Part shown: piece after piece, positions 33,583-44,915 of the stretch
Layout of the letters: each line of letters opens with the position of its first letter
Position numbering within the stretch: position 1 is the stretch's first letter
Program-made: the position numbers and the translations under genes
The notes under the pieces: model-generated
What the model saw: only the letters and a program-made list of their open reading frames with translations
The model's database searches: none
What the model was told of the DNA's origin: nothing
From: Thelonectria olida
Taxonomy: Eukaryota; Ascomycota; Sordariomycetes; Hypocreales; Nectriaceae
Direction: 5' to 3'
NCBI GenBank assembly: GCA_020736575.1
Contig: JAGPYM010000020.1
Coordinates: 1 to 64,000, forward strand
Length of the DNA stretch: 64,000 nt

Positions 33583-36500
33583 GGTTGATAATAGATACGA
33601 TAAAGGGTAGGTTCTTTAGAATTGTAGTATTGTTACTTGTAAGTTGAGGAGGCAGTTGGAATCGTGTTTTCGTGAAAGTGATTCGAGCCAGGCCACCTGG
33701 GAGGCAGGTCTTCATATTATACCTCATAACGAAGAGCACAATCGGAGTTTACGGATTTCATCACGAGATGCTCATTCCAACGGAAATCTCCAAAGTCCGG
33801 AAACCATAAAGCATGACGATCAGAGCGGATGGAATAGTTCTCTGTCATTCAAATGATATGGCAGACTCTATTCTATACTGGGTTAGTGTGATGTTGAGAT
33901 GGCTTCAAAATGGCGTCGAAGGCTTGTTTGTATAACTAGCCAGTAGGAGAGCGGTTTCCCAATTGGGTCAATGCTTTTGACATTCATAAAAAATGATCTC
34001 TGTATGTATGATTTGTTATCTCCACCTTGACGTCCGGATTTCGGATTTCAGCGAGGTGCTGTTGTCTTTTCCAGGGACACCATCGTCAAGTTCCACTTCA
34101 CGCTGAATCGACGAATGGAAGAGAGGTTTCCTAATTAGGGCAACGCTCTCAGAGATGATATAAATACGTCAGTCTCCTCTAACCCTTCAGTACCTAGGTA
34201 CATGGGCAAATTGACACCTCAAATAACATGTCTTCTCCTCCCTTCCCTGCACAGGAGAACTTGTTGGTGGTTTCCAGCTGTTAGAAATATAACTCCTTTC
34301 TTTTCCAAAATTGTCATACATCTGTCTAATCTTGGCAGAAAAGCTTGGTAGCAAGCCGATAGAGTGGCAAAGGGCCTTGTTGGCTTGGGGGTAGATGTGC
34401 CAGCTCAGCTCTTATGCTGTTGCAGCTGCACACATGTCGACACTTCCCATGGACTGGGAACAGTCGAAACACAATGCAGGCTCTCGAATGTCTCCAGTTA
34501 GAAGCAGCAGACGGAGCAAAAGTGAAGTGAATACGATGATGGAACTTGTCTGACCTGGTGATCGGACCAGTAGTAACTCCAGAGGCATCTTTTGCCACGC
34601 GACAAGATTTCCCATGAGAATATTTGACATTGCAGAAACCAACTAAACCAAGCACGCCATGACTAAAATTTGTAACCGTTTCGGCCGTTGAAGTCGAGTT
34701 CTTTCGCATTCGTGTGAAGCATCAGTGAGAAGTCTAAAACTTGGGTTGGACGCGAGGCACTTAAGGGTACCTCCGTCTCAGTCCACCGCAGTGCACCGAA
34801 AGCCATGGAACTTCTCGGCGGCATGGCAGACTTCTCGCAACTTAAAGCACAAAAGGTTGTTTTTGTTGAAAAGTCTACTTCTATCGTATATAAGACATGA
34901 GTGCTCCCCAAGCAAAAAAGAATACTGGTGCAACCTCAGAAGTTCCGTCGTCATTACCAACGATGCAGCCTATCCTTGTTCGTCAGATTTGATTTTTCGA
35001 TATACCTTTTCTCATCACTGGTTCCTGTTGAAAACAGTCCCGCCAATTTGTTCTTATGTACCGTCGTCACATTCTAGTTGGGAAGGTGCCTCGTTGATGC
35101 TAGATGTTGGACCTTCCGACTGAGCTTGCCTGGTGAAGTTTCAGTGTGCGTGCAACGCCTAGAAGCACACATGTCAGGTTCGGCGGCAGGGGAGATCAGT
35201 CATTTCGATCCTTCGATGTTACTTGCGCCACTGGTAGGTATTGAAGATAGCAACCAGTGCCACCAAATTGGGTTCGATCTGGGGGCAAGACTCTCATAAC
35301 TCACTCAGCAGCAGCAGTGGCAAGGCGACATACCAAACAGTGATGACACAACGACGCATTTTCTATACGGATTCCATGACAGGCTTCTGTGACCTAGATG
35401 TCAGTGCCTAAAGTCTGAGTTTGGTGGCCACCTGAGCTGTTGCCTTCGCACCTTGGACGAGCCGATACTGAACAAGAGTTCGTCTGATAAGTCAGCAACA
35501 TGCCGTTCTCTGTGAATTGCTTCAAGGTAACCAGTTCAGAGTACTTTCTCTAAATTTGCTTTGCCGATGTTCTCAAGTGAGATGCCCATTACTTCAAGCA
35601 AGCTTGAGATGCGAGCGCTGATGGCAGCCATCAAGTCCTTCGCCCATTACCCTACACGTTCGAGTGGCCATAGGGCTCACCTCGAGTTTTCGTTCCCTTT
35701 GTCATTAAAAATAAACCCTCGTTCAACCCAACTCAGCTCTCATTTCAGTTTCCAAAAGCAGGCTGGCTTTTTAGATGGGACAGAATGCCCTCATTGGGTC
35801 ATTGGGCAACGTGGAAGCTCCAAATCGACCAGCACGCACTGCGTCAAATTCAAGCTTACTCGGCCTTGTATCAGGCTATTATAGTTGTCAATACCCAGAC
35901 TAAGATAACAGGCCAGTAAAAAGCAAAGGAATGAACAGGCGTGGGCTATTGTTCTGGCTCTTCGATGAGGTACTCTCTTCCAGCACCAAGCCTTTCCCCA
36001 CCCCCACCTCAACTCCCACATCAGCGCATGATGGATCGTTCTGCAAGGTATCAGGTTGGCTGGGCAAATCAGACTTGGCGGGGAAGTTCTCTTGTTCAAC
36101 CAACACACCACCCTTTGAGTAAAGTCCATGATCATTGCCAGCCGGTCGGAGCGGTTTCTTGAAGCAAAGAAAATGCGGTCTAGTTTGAGCCTAGACTCCC
36201 GTTGACAAGGAAGTTAAGTCAATTGTTCGACAAGGAATGGTAGCTTGCAACATGGCATGGTGTTAGGCCAAGTTGTCGTGACACAGATGGGTAACTCGCC
36301 GTCGGGCGTACGGATACCTGTGATACTCGAATAAACCCGCCGGTTCGGCGTGACAAACATGCCATGCTTGTCAGTGAATCCTCGTTGGCAGGCATGGCCC
36401 CAGTGCTCCGAGTTACGGACGGACGGACGTCGTTTGTCTGTGTGTCTGTCAGATACGGTGGTCCAAGCTGGTGCTCGATGGCAGGTCATCATGTTATGAA

Positions 36501-37832
36501 GGTCAAATGTGCCTACGCATGTCCGCCTACCACCTACCCAGGTATCAAAGATGAAGGAGTGTTGTCCTTGATCGGAGCGCCAGTGGCATTTCAACGGCGA
36601 AATTCATTTGCTAATAACAGTAAATGTATTGGCAAAGGAGCTATATATACATCAAGTGAGAGGGTTCAGGTGACAAGATGTATCTGCAGAGTCCTTTGTG
36701 TCCACCAAGCACAGCAAAGGGCCACCACGGACCACAATCCGTCAAATCAAACAACAATAGCTTTGAGCTGCAGGATCCTTCGATTTAGTCCAAATAGTAT
36801 CAATCGCGCGGTTCATATAGGAAGCATTCTGATAGGTCAATAGAGGGTGGCTCTTGAAGAGGAACTAAGATGAGGTAGTCTAGCTCGTTCTGAGAAGGAT
36901 TGACGACACCAAGAATTGCCGACGGATGAGCCCGAGGCCATGACTGTGAGTGAGGAACATGTCCCTCAATGCGCTGCACCTGTCATCTACTTATGACTCC
37001 CTTCTCGGTTCCCTTCATTTTGTAACTGGGTAGCATTTCACTCCTCATCTGATACCGACAGGAGAAACCCATGTGTCTGAGGAGCCGGAAGGGAGCATTC
37101 TTCATGTGTCAGTCGCTTGAGCTATCCTACTCCTCGGCAATAACTGGAACTATTTCTACCCCTCATGCTCTCCATCACACACACTCTCTCTCTCTCCGCT
37201 CTCTCTCTGTCGCTCTCTCGCGGGCTGTTCCTCTTCCACTCGGAAACACACGGCCCGTCACAAAACCATCCACTCCTTGGCTCACCTCCCAGCAAATCCA
37301 GTCACCGCGATTTCTCCTCGGTGACCAATCCCACTCGCCGCCCATCCCGGACCCCGGCATCGAACGGAAAGAGCATCGGGTGGATCCGGGGAGTGGATGA
37401 CACCTTCCCGCCTTTGCTCTCGCGGTCAGCAACACACCTGACTTTAGTGGCCACTGCCCTGAATTTCAGTGGGGGACCCTCTACAAAAATGGACTGCAAG
37501 AGTGAAACTTAGTGGATCCGCCCCCAAAAAACCCCAACCTTGAAAACGACGAGTGGTCCGATGACCCCCCGCGACCCGCGCCTTCTTGCTCATTCTTGAG
37601 GCATGCCGACGGAAGTCTTCTCCTCGGCTCCCTTTCCGTCTCCGATTCATTACAAGTCCGCCCGTCAGGCTTTGTAAGGTACCTGCGACAAGTACCTCGA
37701 CGGGACTTTTCCGCCGCTGTTCAACACCACAGCCAACATCACGACATTTCTCCCTCACCTTCACCTCCCCCCCCGATCTCCCCGACCGTCGACTCCACGC
37801 ATGCGCCGCGTTGGCGACTACGCACCGCCGAA
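33583..37832. other. Long intergenic region, probably regulatory
   Basis: 4.2 kb without a recognisable gene. Minus-strand frames around 34326-34709 and 36214-36594 and plus-strand frames around 35561-35884 look like chance ORFs. The last 0.7 kb before 37833 is CT-rich and probably 5' UTR and promoter of the next regulator. It contains several short upstream ATGs (for example 37071 and 37165). The frame of the regulator stays open back to 37512 without an ATG. Confidence 0.4.
37175..37220 (+). repeat. CA/CT microsatellite
   Basis: A CACACA run passes into interrupted CTCTCT repeats. Such pyrimidine tracts are common near transcription starts of fungal regulatory genes. Confidence 0.7.
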
Positions 37833-40364
37833 ATGACGAACGCAAAGGTCACAAAACGGCCGCGAGAAAACCGCATCGGACGAACCTCTCCCGGCGGAAC
37901 CCTCTGCAAGACTTGCACGCCATGCCGACAGAAAAAGGTCCGATGCGACGGCGGCCGTCCCCAGTGTGTTGAGTGCACCAACAACAACCTGTCTTGCATT
38001 TACCCCCACGATGCGCGCAGAGAGCCTCGACCTTCCCGTGCTCGCGTCCAGAGCCTCGAGGCCACTGTCGCCGCCATGCTCGATCACATGAAGGCGTCGG
38101 GCATTCTTTCTCCTGAGATGCAAGGCGCCTGGACTGCAGAGCTCATGGACACTGGTGGCTCGCGCATGTCCCACGACTACACCTCTCATGGCCTAAGCCG
38201 CCTGGCGTCGACCGCCGCTGTTGCGAGCCCTTTACCGACGCCAACCGCATCAACTGGCGCGCACGAGATGGGTGCAAGCTTTCTCTCTTCACCTCCTCGA
38301 AGCAGTGTAGGCCCGACTGGCCCCGATACGAAGCCACCTGTTGGCAGCTTCAATGCTATCCTCTCTGCCTCTAATCAGTCGGAACAGGACACCTCAGAAT
38401 CTATGGCCGTCTCAAAACGAGTCGCACGCCCTATTAGTAACGATGGCGGCGACGGTGTCAGCGGCCTCTCACCCAGTGAGGCTCGAGTTGCTGGTGTATT
38501 CCACGAGAACGGTTACGTCTCTGCAGTCCACGGTCTGGCCAGTATCATGAATCCTACCTCTCGCGCACAACATAAAGAAAATATCTCCACCATGACCCGA
38601 AAAGGCGACGATGCCATCTCCGCCTCCAAGGCTCGACTTATAAGCAACGCCGCACTACAACGCCAACGAGAAGCACGAATGTTCAGAAACCCGAAGGAAA
38701 TGATGGACCTAGACGGCTGCGACCCCGAGTTGGCCAAACATTTACTGGATCTGCACTTCAACCGCCAACATTACGCCTACCTCATCTCGTACCGACCTGC
38801 TTTCATGGACAGTCTTGCTAGCGGGGGTGGTCCATTCGTCAACAAACTCCTACTCAACGCCATATTCTACTCAACTTCCCTGTACAGCGATCGACCGTGT
38901 CTACGCGCTGACCCAGACGATCCCGGAAGTGTCGGGCGACGCTTCTACGACCGCTTTCGTGAGTTGCTGATCGATGAACTTGACAAGCCCAGCATCCCGT
39001 CGGCTCTTGCGCTGCTGCTCACCAGTGTGTCGCTTGTCTCTCAGGGGCGTCCCAGCGCTGGCTGGAGTCTGTCAGGGACAGCCCACCGCATGATCATCGA
39101 CCTGGGATGCCACCTGATGCTTGGGCCCGACTACCAGAGCACGGTCGGTGTTAGTAATGAGCGCAAGTTGCGACGAGATTTGGAACAGGAGATGCGCAAG
39201 CGTCTTTACTGGGCCGCCTTCACCACTGATGCCACTCAGGCCCTGTACCTCGGACGACCCTGCATGTTTGCCTCGGCGCAGGCCAGGGTACCGCTCCAGC
39301 TGCTGGACACGTTTGAGGAGCTCGAGGAATGGGAGCCCTACACGGACCCCGAATCGCCAGCGCAGGCACCACCACCTTACGGACCCCAGCCCGCCCACGC
39401 TGTATCGACATTCAGCAGCCTGGTCAGACTGCTTCAAATCTCGACACGGATCAACGACTTGTATGGCATCCAGTGCGTGAAGCACTCGGCGGAATATCTC
39501 CTAGAGAAGAAGGTCGCCATCGAAAAGGAGCTAGCGAAGTGGCAGAGCAACCTCCCTGCTCACTTACGATTCGACCCCGACGATACCCTCACCATCACGC
39601 CCCCTCCCCACCAAATCACCCCACAGTGAGCCATCCCACTCTGACCCGACCCACTGAAGAATGCTAACCACACTGGCGATAGCACAACCTACCATGCCAT
39701 GAATATCCTTCTCCATCGTGCCTTTTTGGAGGAAGGCCACCTTCGAAGGCACTCGGATGAGACTGCTAAGCGACGGGGCGAGGAAGCGTGCGTTCAGAGT
39801 GCACTCATGATCCAGAAGCTTGTTCGTCGATACCGCGAAAGCTTCACCCTACGTCGCGCTCCATTTTTGCTTTCGTACGCCGTCTATTCAGCCGTCATTG
39901 CCATTCTTCGCCAAGAGCGCCGAGAAAGAGGCCAGTTTACTGAGCCCATCTCATTCTTTTGGACATGTCTCAGCGAGCTTCAGCTGGGTTGCAACTTTGG
40001 TCTGAAGAAGCCTCTGAGTGTGCTCCAGGACATGGTCCGTGAATTCCAGGTCAGCATCAAGGAAGGGAGTGCCGCCGGCCAGGAGCAGCCTCACCCCGCA
40101 GGCCTAGACGAGAGCTTCTTCTTCCCACTCACAATGACTCCCTCCGTTCCTCCACCTCCAGGACTAGCACAGACCACAACGCAGCACCATACCGCAGCGC
40201 CTTACATTCCCACCGTGTCTCCTGACTACGTGAGCGTTATCGATCATGTTGATCCTGCTTGGGGAACGTCACCGGGTCTCTTGGACTTTTTGAATGATCA
40301 GGAAAAGGACATTTCGCAGGACGCGCTGTATGGACTCTTTGCCCCGTCTCAGCCGTTCCCATGA
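37833..40364 (+). CDS. Zn2Cys6 transcription factor
   Basis: Two exons (37833-39625, 39683-40364; a 57-bp intron with GCTAACC branch) give 824 residues. The cluster is C28-x2-C31-x6-C38-x6-C45-x2-C48-x6-C55, followed by a basic linker (RREPRPSRARVQSLE) and a coiled-coil-like heptad, ATVAAMLDHM. The central Fungal_trans domain shows HLLDLHFNRQHYAYLISYRP, ALALLLTSVSLVSQGR, GTAHRMIIDLGCHL and the ALYLGRPCMF turn. The C-terminus is Pro/Gln-rich, as in activation domains. Overall architecture recalls the NirA/NIT4 group, but I would not assign the ortholog. I prefer the ATG at 37833, since the upstream open frame has no ATG. The CT-rich long leader with upstream ATGs suggests translational control. 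Confidence 0.85.
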
Positions 40365-41564
40365 CTCCCTGAGGGCAAGGGACCACTGGCTTGCCCATGA
40401 TCTTGAAGATGTTTAGACCAGCGGAGCGCCATTCGACTCTTCGGGTTGATACGAATGGCCTCCGTTGGGTCAACAGTGGCAGAATGACTATAAACATCAG
40501 CCTGGCTTTCAGCGTCGCGATCCAGTCGCTCATCCCACGAAAGAAGAATGCCAGAGATAAGAACCCGCCATAACCTCTCGCTGGAGGAGGTTAGATTTAG
40601 CCGAAGCCATCCGCGACTCGCCTCCAGAGGAGGATGGTTGGCTCATATTTGTCCAAGATTTGAGTATAACGTTCGTTTTCGCATGGTCAGGAAGCCATGC
40701 AAAAAAGCATGTCGCGTCCTCGAAGCAGGTAGCCGCCATCCGTGGAAGAGGAGGAGAAGTCGGGCATCGAAAGAGACCATTACTCCAAACTTTGCTTACC
40801 AATACAGTAGCGAGACAGGTGTTGGGATGCTTTAGATGCATGAGGTTGTTGAGCTACGACCTAGGCACTCAGACTTGTTCGCAGTAGCCTGTGAACCGAA
40901 AGGGGGCGAAAGAGACTGGGAGACTTTTCCTTGGTGCGAGAAAGATTGGGAGTTGAGCCTGGGTTGGTGTTTTGTGTTCTTGAGCGCCTGGACTGATCAT
41001 ATTTAGAACATAGACGGGAGCTTCTCAGAAGCTCAGCTCGACGTTGTTACGTCGACAATGGAAATGCGCATATGAATGTTCAAGTTGGCTCGAATTTGTC
41101 AAAGACTGCGCACTTGAGCCAGCATAACGTAGCAATAATGATGGATTTTTCTAATCAAGATACTCACCACGGGAGGCGGAAGCTTGACTGAAAATGTGAG
41201 GGCGTTGGTGGAAGCGGTGAAGATACCCTACATCAAATGGTGTTTTTGAACAAGCCGAGAAAAGAATGTATTAATCTTTAGGAGATGCCTCACAAAAAGT
41301 CTAAGCATAAGATTCTCTAATTATTTCCATCCATTGAATGCTTGCAACATTTGCAGTATCACCCAGTTCTAAATTCTGTCATAGCCAGGCAGATTTGAGA
41401 ATGCGACTTGTCATGCAAGATCGTCTCTATGACTCAGCCCGATAGTGTGCCCTTTCATAGGCGATTTAGACAGTAAAACACTCTCTTAATGACGAGAGTT
41501 CTTCACTGACCAGCAAAATAACACAACCCAGTTCACTTCAAATCAATTCATCATCTAATTGACC
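40365..41564. other. Intergenic
   Basis: 1.2 kb between two plus-strand genes. Short frames near 40530-40841 are not protein-like. No RNA gene or repeat is seen. Confidence 0.4.
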
Positions 41565-42082
41565 ATGGCCTCCTCGAGCCCCCACCCGCGAGTCGGCATC
41601 GCTGCCATTATCTACGGCCCCGACGGCAAGCTCATCACGGGCAAACGCATTGGGAGCCATGGAGCCGGTATTTATCACCACCTTTCACTCGTCATTGACT
41701 TGCATAGCTAATAGACTCATCAGGCACGTTGCAGTTGCCAGGCGGCCATCTCGAGTACGGCGAAGACCCCCTCGTCTGCGCCGAGCGTGAATCCCTGGAG
41801 GAAACGGGCCTCAGAGTACATGCCACCAAAATCGCCGCTGTCACAAATTCCGTATTTGAGGACGTCGGGAAGCACTACATTACGCTGTTCGTCTTGTGCA
41901 GAATGGACGATGAACAGGCTCAACCGCAGGTCTTGGAGCCGGAGAAGTGCGAGGGGTGGTATTGGAAGACTTGGGACGAGTTGAGGCTGTTTTTGGATCC
42001 CTCGCATCAGGGAGACGAGCTGTTTTTGCCCTTGAAGAGCTTGCTTGAGAGTAGGAGCGACTTTAGCGATCTGAGACTGTAG
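41565..42082 (+). CDS. Nudix hydrolase, NUDT15/MutT-like
   Basis: Two exons (41565-41667, 41724-42082) give 153 residues, the usual size for stand-alone Nudix enzymes. The Nudix box G-x5-E-x7-RE-x2-EE-x-G is complete, beginning GHLEYGEDP and ending RESLEETG, so the Mg-binding glutamates are present. The sequence just before it, LQLPGG, is formed across the intron. The text resembles NUDT15-type nucleotide pyrophosphatases that sanitise (d)NTP pools. Likely cytosolic and active. The start is the first ATG after an A/T-rich leader. The intron of 56 bp has a GCTAAT branch. Confidence 0.9.
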
Positions 42083-42650
42083 TGGAGAGTAAGTAGAATT
42101 CCTCGCTAGAGATATTTCGATTGCTTGGGAATGACCCAATACATCGTCCCTTTATGAATGATCAACTCGTGAAATAGGTGAGTGAATCTACATAGATGGT
42201 CCATGTCTCGCGTCGTATTGTGGCTGGGCTAATGGCCTGTGGAAGGGTGGGATGGGGATGTCTTAGTTTGCACTTGGCTGAGTCAAGACAGTTAGACAGA
42301 GGGGTGCACGTCGTCATCAGATGACTTGATCTCTGAAGAGAGAAGTTAAGAAAGTAACCGGAAAAAAAGGAAGAGGACTCCCCTGGCTTGATGCGCTTGA
42401 TGTTTCCCATAGACTGTCTTGCCTCTGCTTCTTAAGAATCGCTAAAAACCTAACGGACATATGCAACTATCGCGGCTTGGCATGCGTTGCTTAAGCTCCG
42501 AGCTTCCCCATGACGGAACGACTGACGCCCCTCTCTTCTTCGTATTCGCTCTTCTTTACACCCGCCCAAACAGCTCTATAATTCCTTTTAGCTGCCTTTC
42601 AAATGTCGTTATAACCAGTCATACCACAAGCGTCGCAAGCACGCGCAGCC
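42083..42650. other. Intergenic, promoter of the UVRAG-like gene
   Basis: 570 bp with no gene-like frame; the last part holds the 5' leader of the next gene. Confidence 0.4.
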
Positions 42651-44591
42651 ATGTCGTCCCTCGCCGCCGAACCTCGCCGTCCGCGTCTGCTCGCCCACAA
42701 CCGCAAGCTACGTCACCTCCGCGGCATCTGGCTGCGAAACCTGTCCTTTGCGCCCACCACGCTGCGATCTGCCGACGACGCCGACCTGAACAACAGAAGT
42801 CCTAAGAAGCTCACCGTGCTGCGCGAGTCGTCTCAATTGCACCCGTCGCGGTCGTCGGAGAGTCTGAGGACCGAGGGCTTGCGCCAGGAGCCGAGACGGC
42901 CTCAAGGTGTTCGAAGGACGAGCTTGAGCCTGGCGCATGTGAGCCCTGTGGCGAGGCAGAAGAAGCTGGAGACGGCCGTCGAGGAGGTCGTGGGAGATGT
43001 GTTTTATTCGCTGCATGTGGACGGGTCGGAGGAGCCTGTTTATCTGAGCGAGGTGCGAGGGAGGTCGGCAGTAAGTAGTAGACATGACGCGCACACCAAC
43101 AGGAGCATCTGGTGGGATCAGGCGACTAACTTGACCTAGAACTTCAACTTCAGTTTCTTCAGCCTAACCGATCGCGAACCGTCCATCTCGAGAACCTCCG
43201 TCTTGACCATTCGCCTCTGGGCCAAACGACCAAAGCACAAGTCATGGATGTACCTGCTGGACGAGCAAGTCGATCTGCGACGCCTCAACTTTATCGGAAC
43301 ACTCAGAGATCGACGGTTTCCCCCAAATGCCCTCGTTTTCCACCTCGAAGACGGAATATACTCGATCGACTTTCCCAACCGGATATCCGACCCCAAACAA
43401 GCACCCTCGATGGCGACGTCATCATACAATGCGCTCATGAAACTTGCCAACCTCGAGAGCTCCATCGAAGACGCCATGGAAACACAGCAGCGGATCATGA
43501 AAGAGATTAACGAAATTCTGGAACAAACACCAGCGGATACTTCAGGAATGGCCCAGGAAGCTGTCACTTTGGCCGAGAAATACGTCGCAACACAACAGCG
43601 CGCAAACCACCACGCGCGGACAAAGCGAGACGACCTGCGCGCATCTCTCAGCAGTCGAAGAGCAGCCATCGCTAAGGGACGAGAGCTCCAAGCCAAAGCT
43701 GAAGAAGACATGGCGCAAGACCAAGATAAAGTAAAGGCTTCAAAAGAGCTCCTCGAGACGACGGAGCAGCAGATTCGCGGCCAACGGAGGCGCATATGCT
43801 CTGACCTGGCCGACATATTCCCCATTATGCCCATTCCCAACGCGCCACCCCTTTCATTCCAGATCTGCAACATCCCCCTACCAAACTCAACCTACGACGC
43901 CGCCACCGCTCGAAAAATAAACGAAGACGTCCTCTCCGCTGCCCTGGGCTTCGTGTCCCTCTTGACCAGGCATCTGCAATTCTACCTCACTCACCCTTTA
44001 CCCTACCCCATCGACGCATTTGGTTCTCGCTCATACATTCGTGACGACATTTCTCAACTCGCGGAAAAGAACGTTTCTCGGCGAGAATTCCCACTGTATC
44101 TGCCCCGCGGCGGCTCGACGGCAGGACAATGGCGCTTTGAGTACGCCTGGTTTCTCCTCAACAAGAACATTGAAGCACTCTGCTCCTCGCAGAGCCTTCG
44201 CGTGGTCGACATCCGCCACTCCCTCCCAAATTTGAAATACTTACTGTACGTCTGCAGCGCCGGCACCGAAGAAGTCCCAGAGCGCAGGAAAGGTGGCGTG
44301 AGGGGCCTTTGGGCCGGGAGACTCAAAGGCCGTCTGTCTACAATGTCAACAACGCAGGCCGAAAGCGATGGGGCTAGCATTACCGGAAGTCGCCGCGGAA
44401 GCAACGAGAGCGAGTTGATGCATCAGCACGGAGATGCCATTAGGAAGGCCCTCCTGAGGAGCAACGGGAACGGGAAAGCAGACGAAGTTGCTGTGGAGAG
44501 TTTGAGCGATGTGGTTTCGCTGCCGTTTGGCGAGGGCGACGCCAAGTTTACGCTGAGAACAAAGGGTTTGAGGGAAAATGTGTCCAAGTAA
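42651..44591 (+). CDS. UVRAG/Vps38-like (ATG14-UVRAG domain) protein
   Basis: Two exons (42651-43070, 43140-44591; a 69-bp intron) give 623 residues. The layout matches fungal UV-radiation-resistance (UVRAG)/Vps38 proteins: an N-terminal C2-like strand region (SVLTIRLWAKRP, FHLEDGIYSIDF), a long coiled coil from about residue 235 to 345 (LANLESSIEDAMETQQRIM to ETTEQQIRGQRR), and the C-terminal domain with PYPIDAFGSRSYIRD, FPLYLPRG and FEYAWFLLNKNIEALC. In yeast and animals this subunit joins Vps34, Vps15 and Atg6/Beclin in PI3-kinase complex II for endosomal sorting and late autophagy. The fungal start is basic and Arg-rich. The gene is convergent with RTC1. Confidence 0.8.
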
Positions 44592-44915
44592 AGGGAGCGT
44601 TGGCGTTGGGAGACACGGAGTACATGAACGGAATACCCAGCGTGGCAGGGGGGTTTTAAATCGGGACCATCCAGCGCTTGAACAGAGAGTAGCTCCTCAT
44701 CCCTGCTTCAAGTAGAATTACTTGGGTATCAACATTGTTATGTATTATCTTAGCGTTTCATGTACAAATAAACCCCCTTGACCAACGGTTATCTTCCCCA
44801 GCCCGTCCACATATATATATGTTGAATGTCAGACCACTACGCCGTCGTGAACCAAAGACTAACTCCATCCTGTCCCAACAATGAAATTAAAAACACAAAC
44901 AGATTACACATCGTC
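44592..44915. other. Convergent 3' spacer
   Basis: 324 bp between two stop codons. It must hold both 3' UTRs; ATATATATAT occurs near 44811. Confidence 0.5.

Noticed and set aside
36214..36594. 126-codon minus-strand frame
   Set aside because: No domain, no splice context; the ending MFVTPNRRVYSSITGIRTP is suggestive but isolated.
43136..43873. 245-codon minus-strand frame
   Set aside because: Antisense to the coiled-coil exon of the UVRAG-like gene, whose frame has strong family support.
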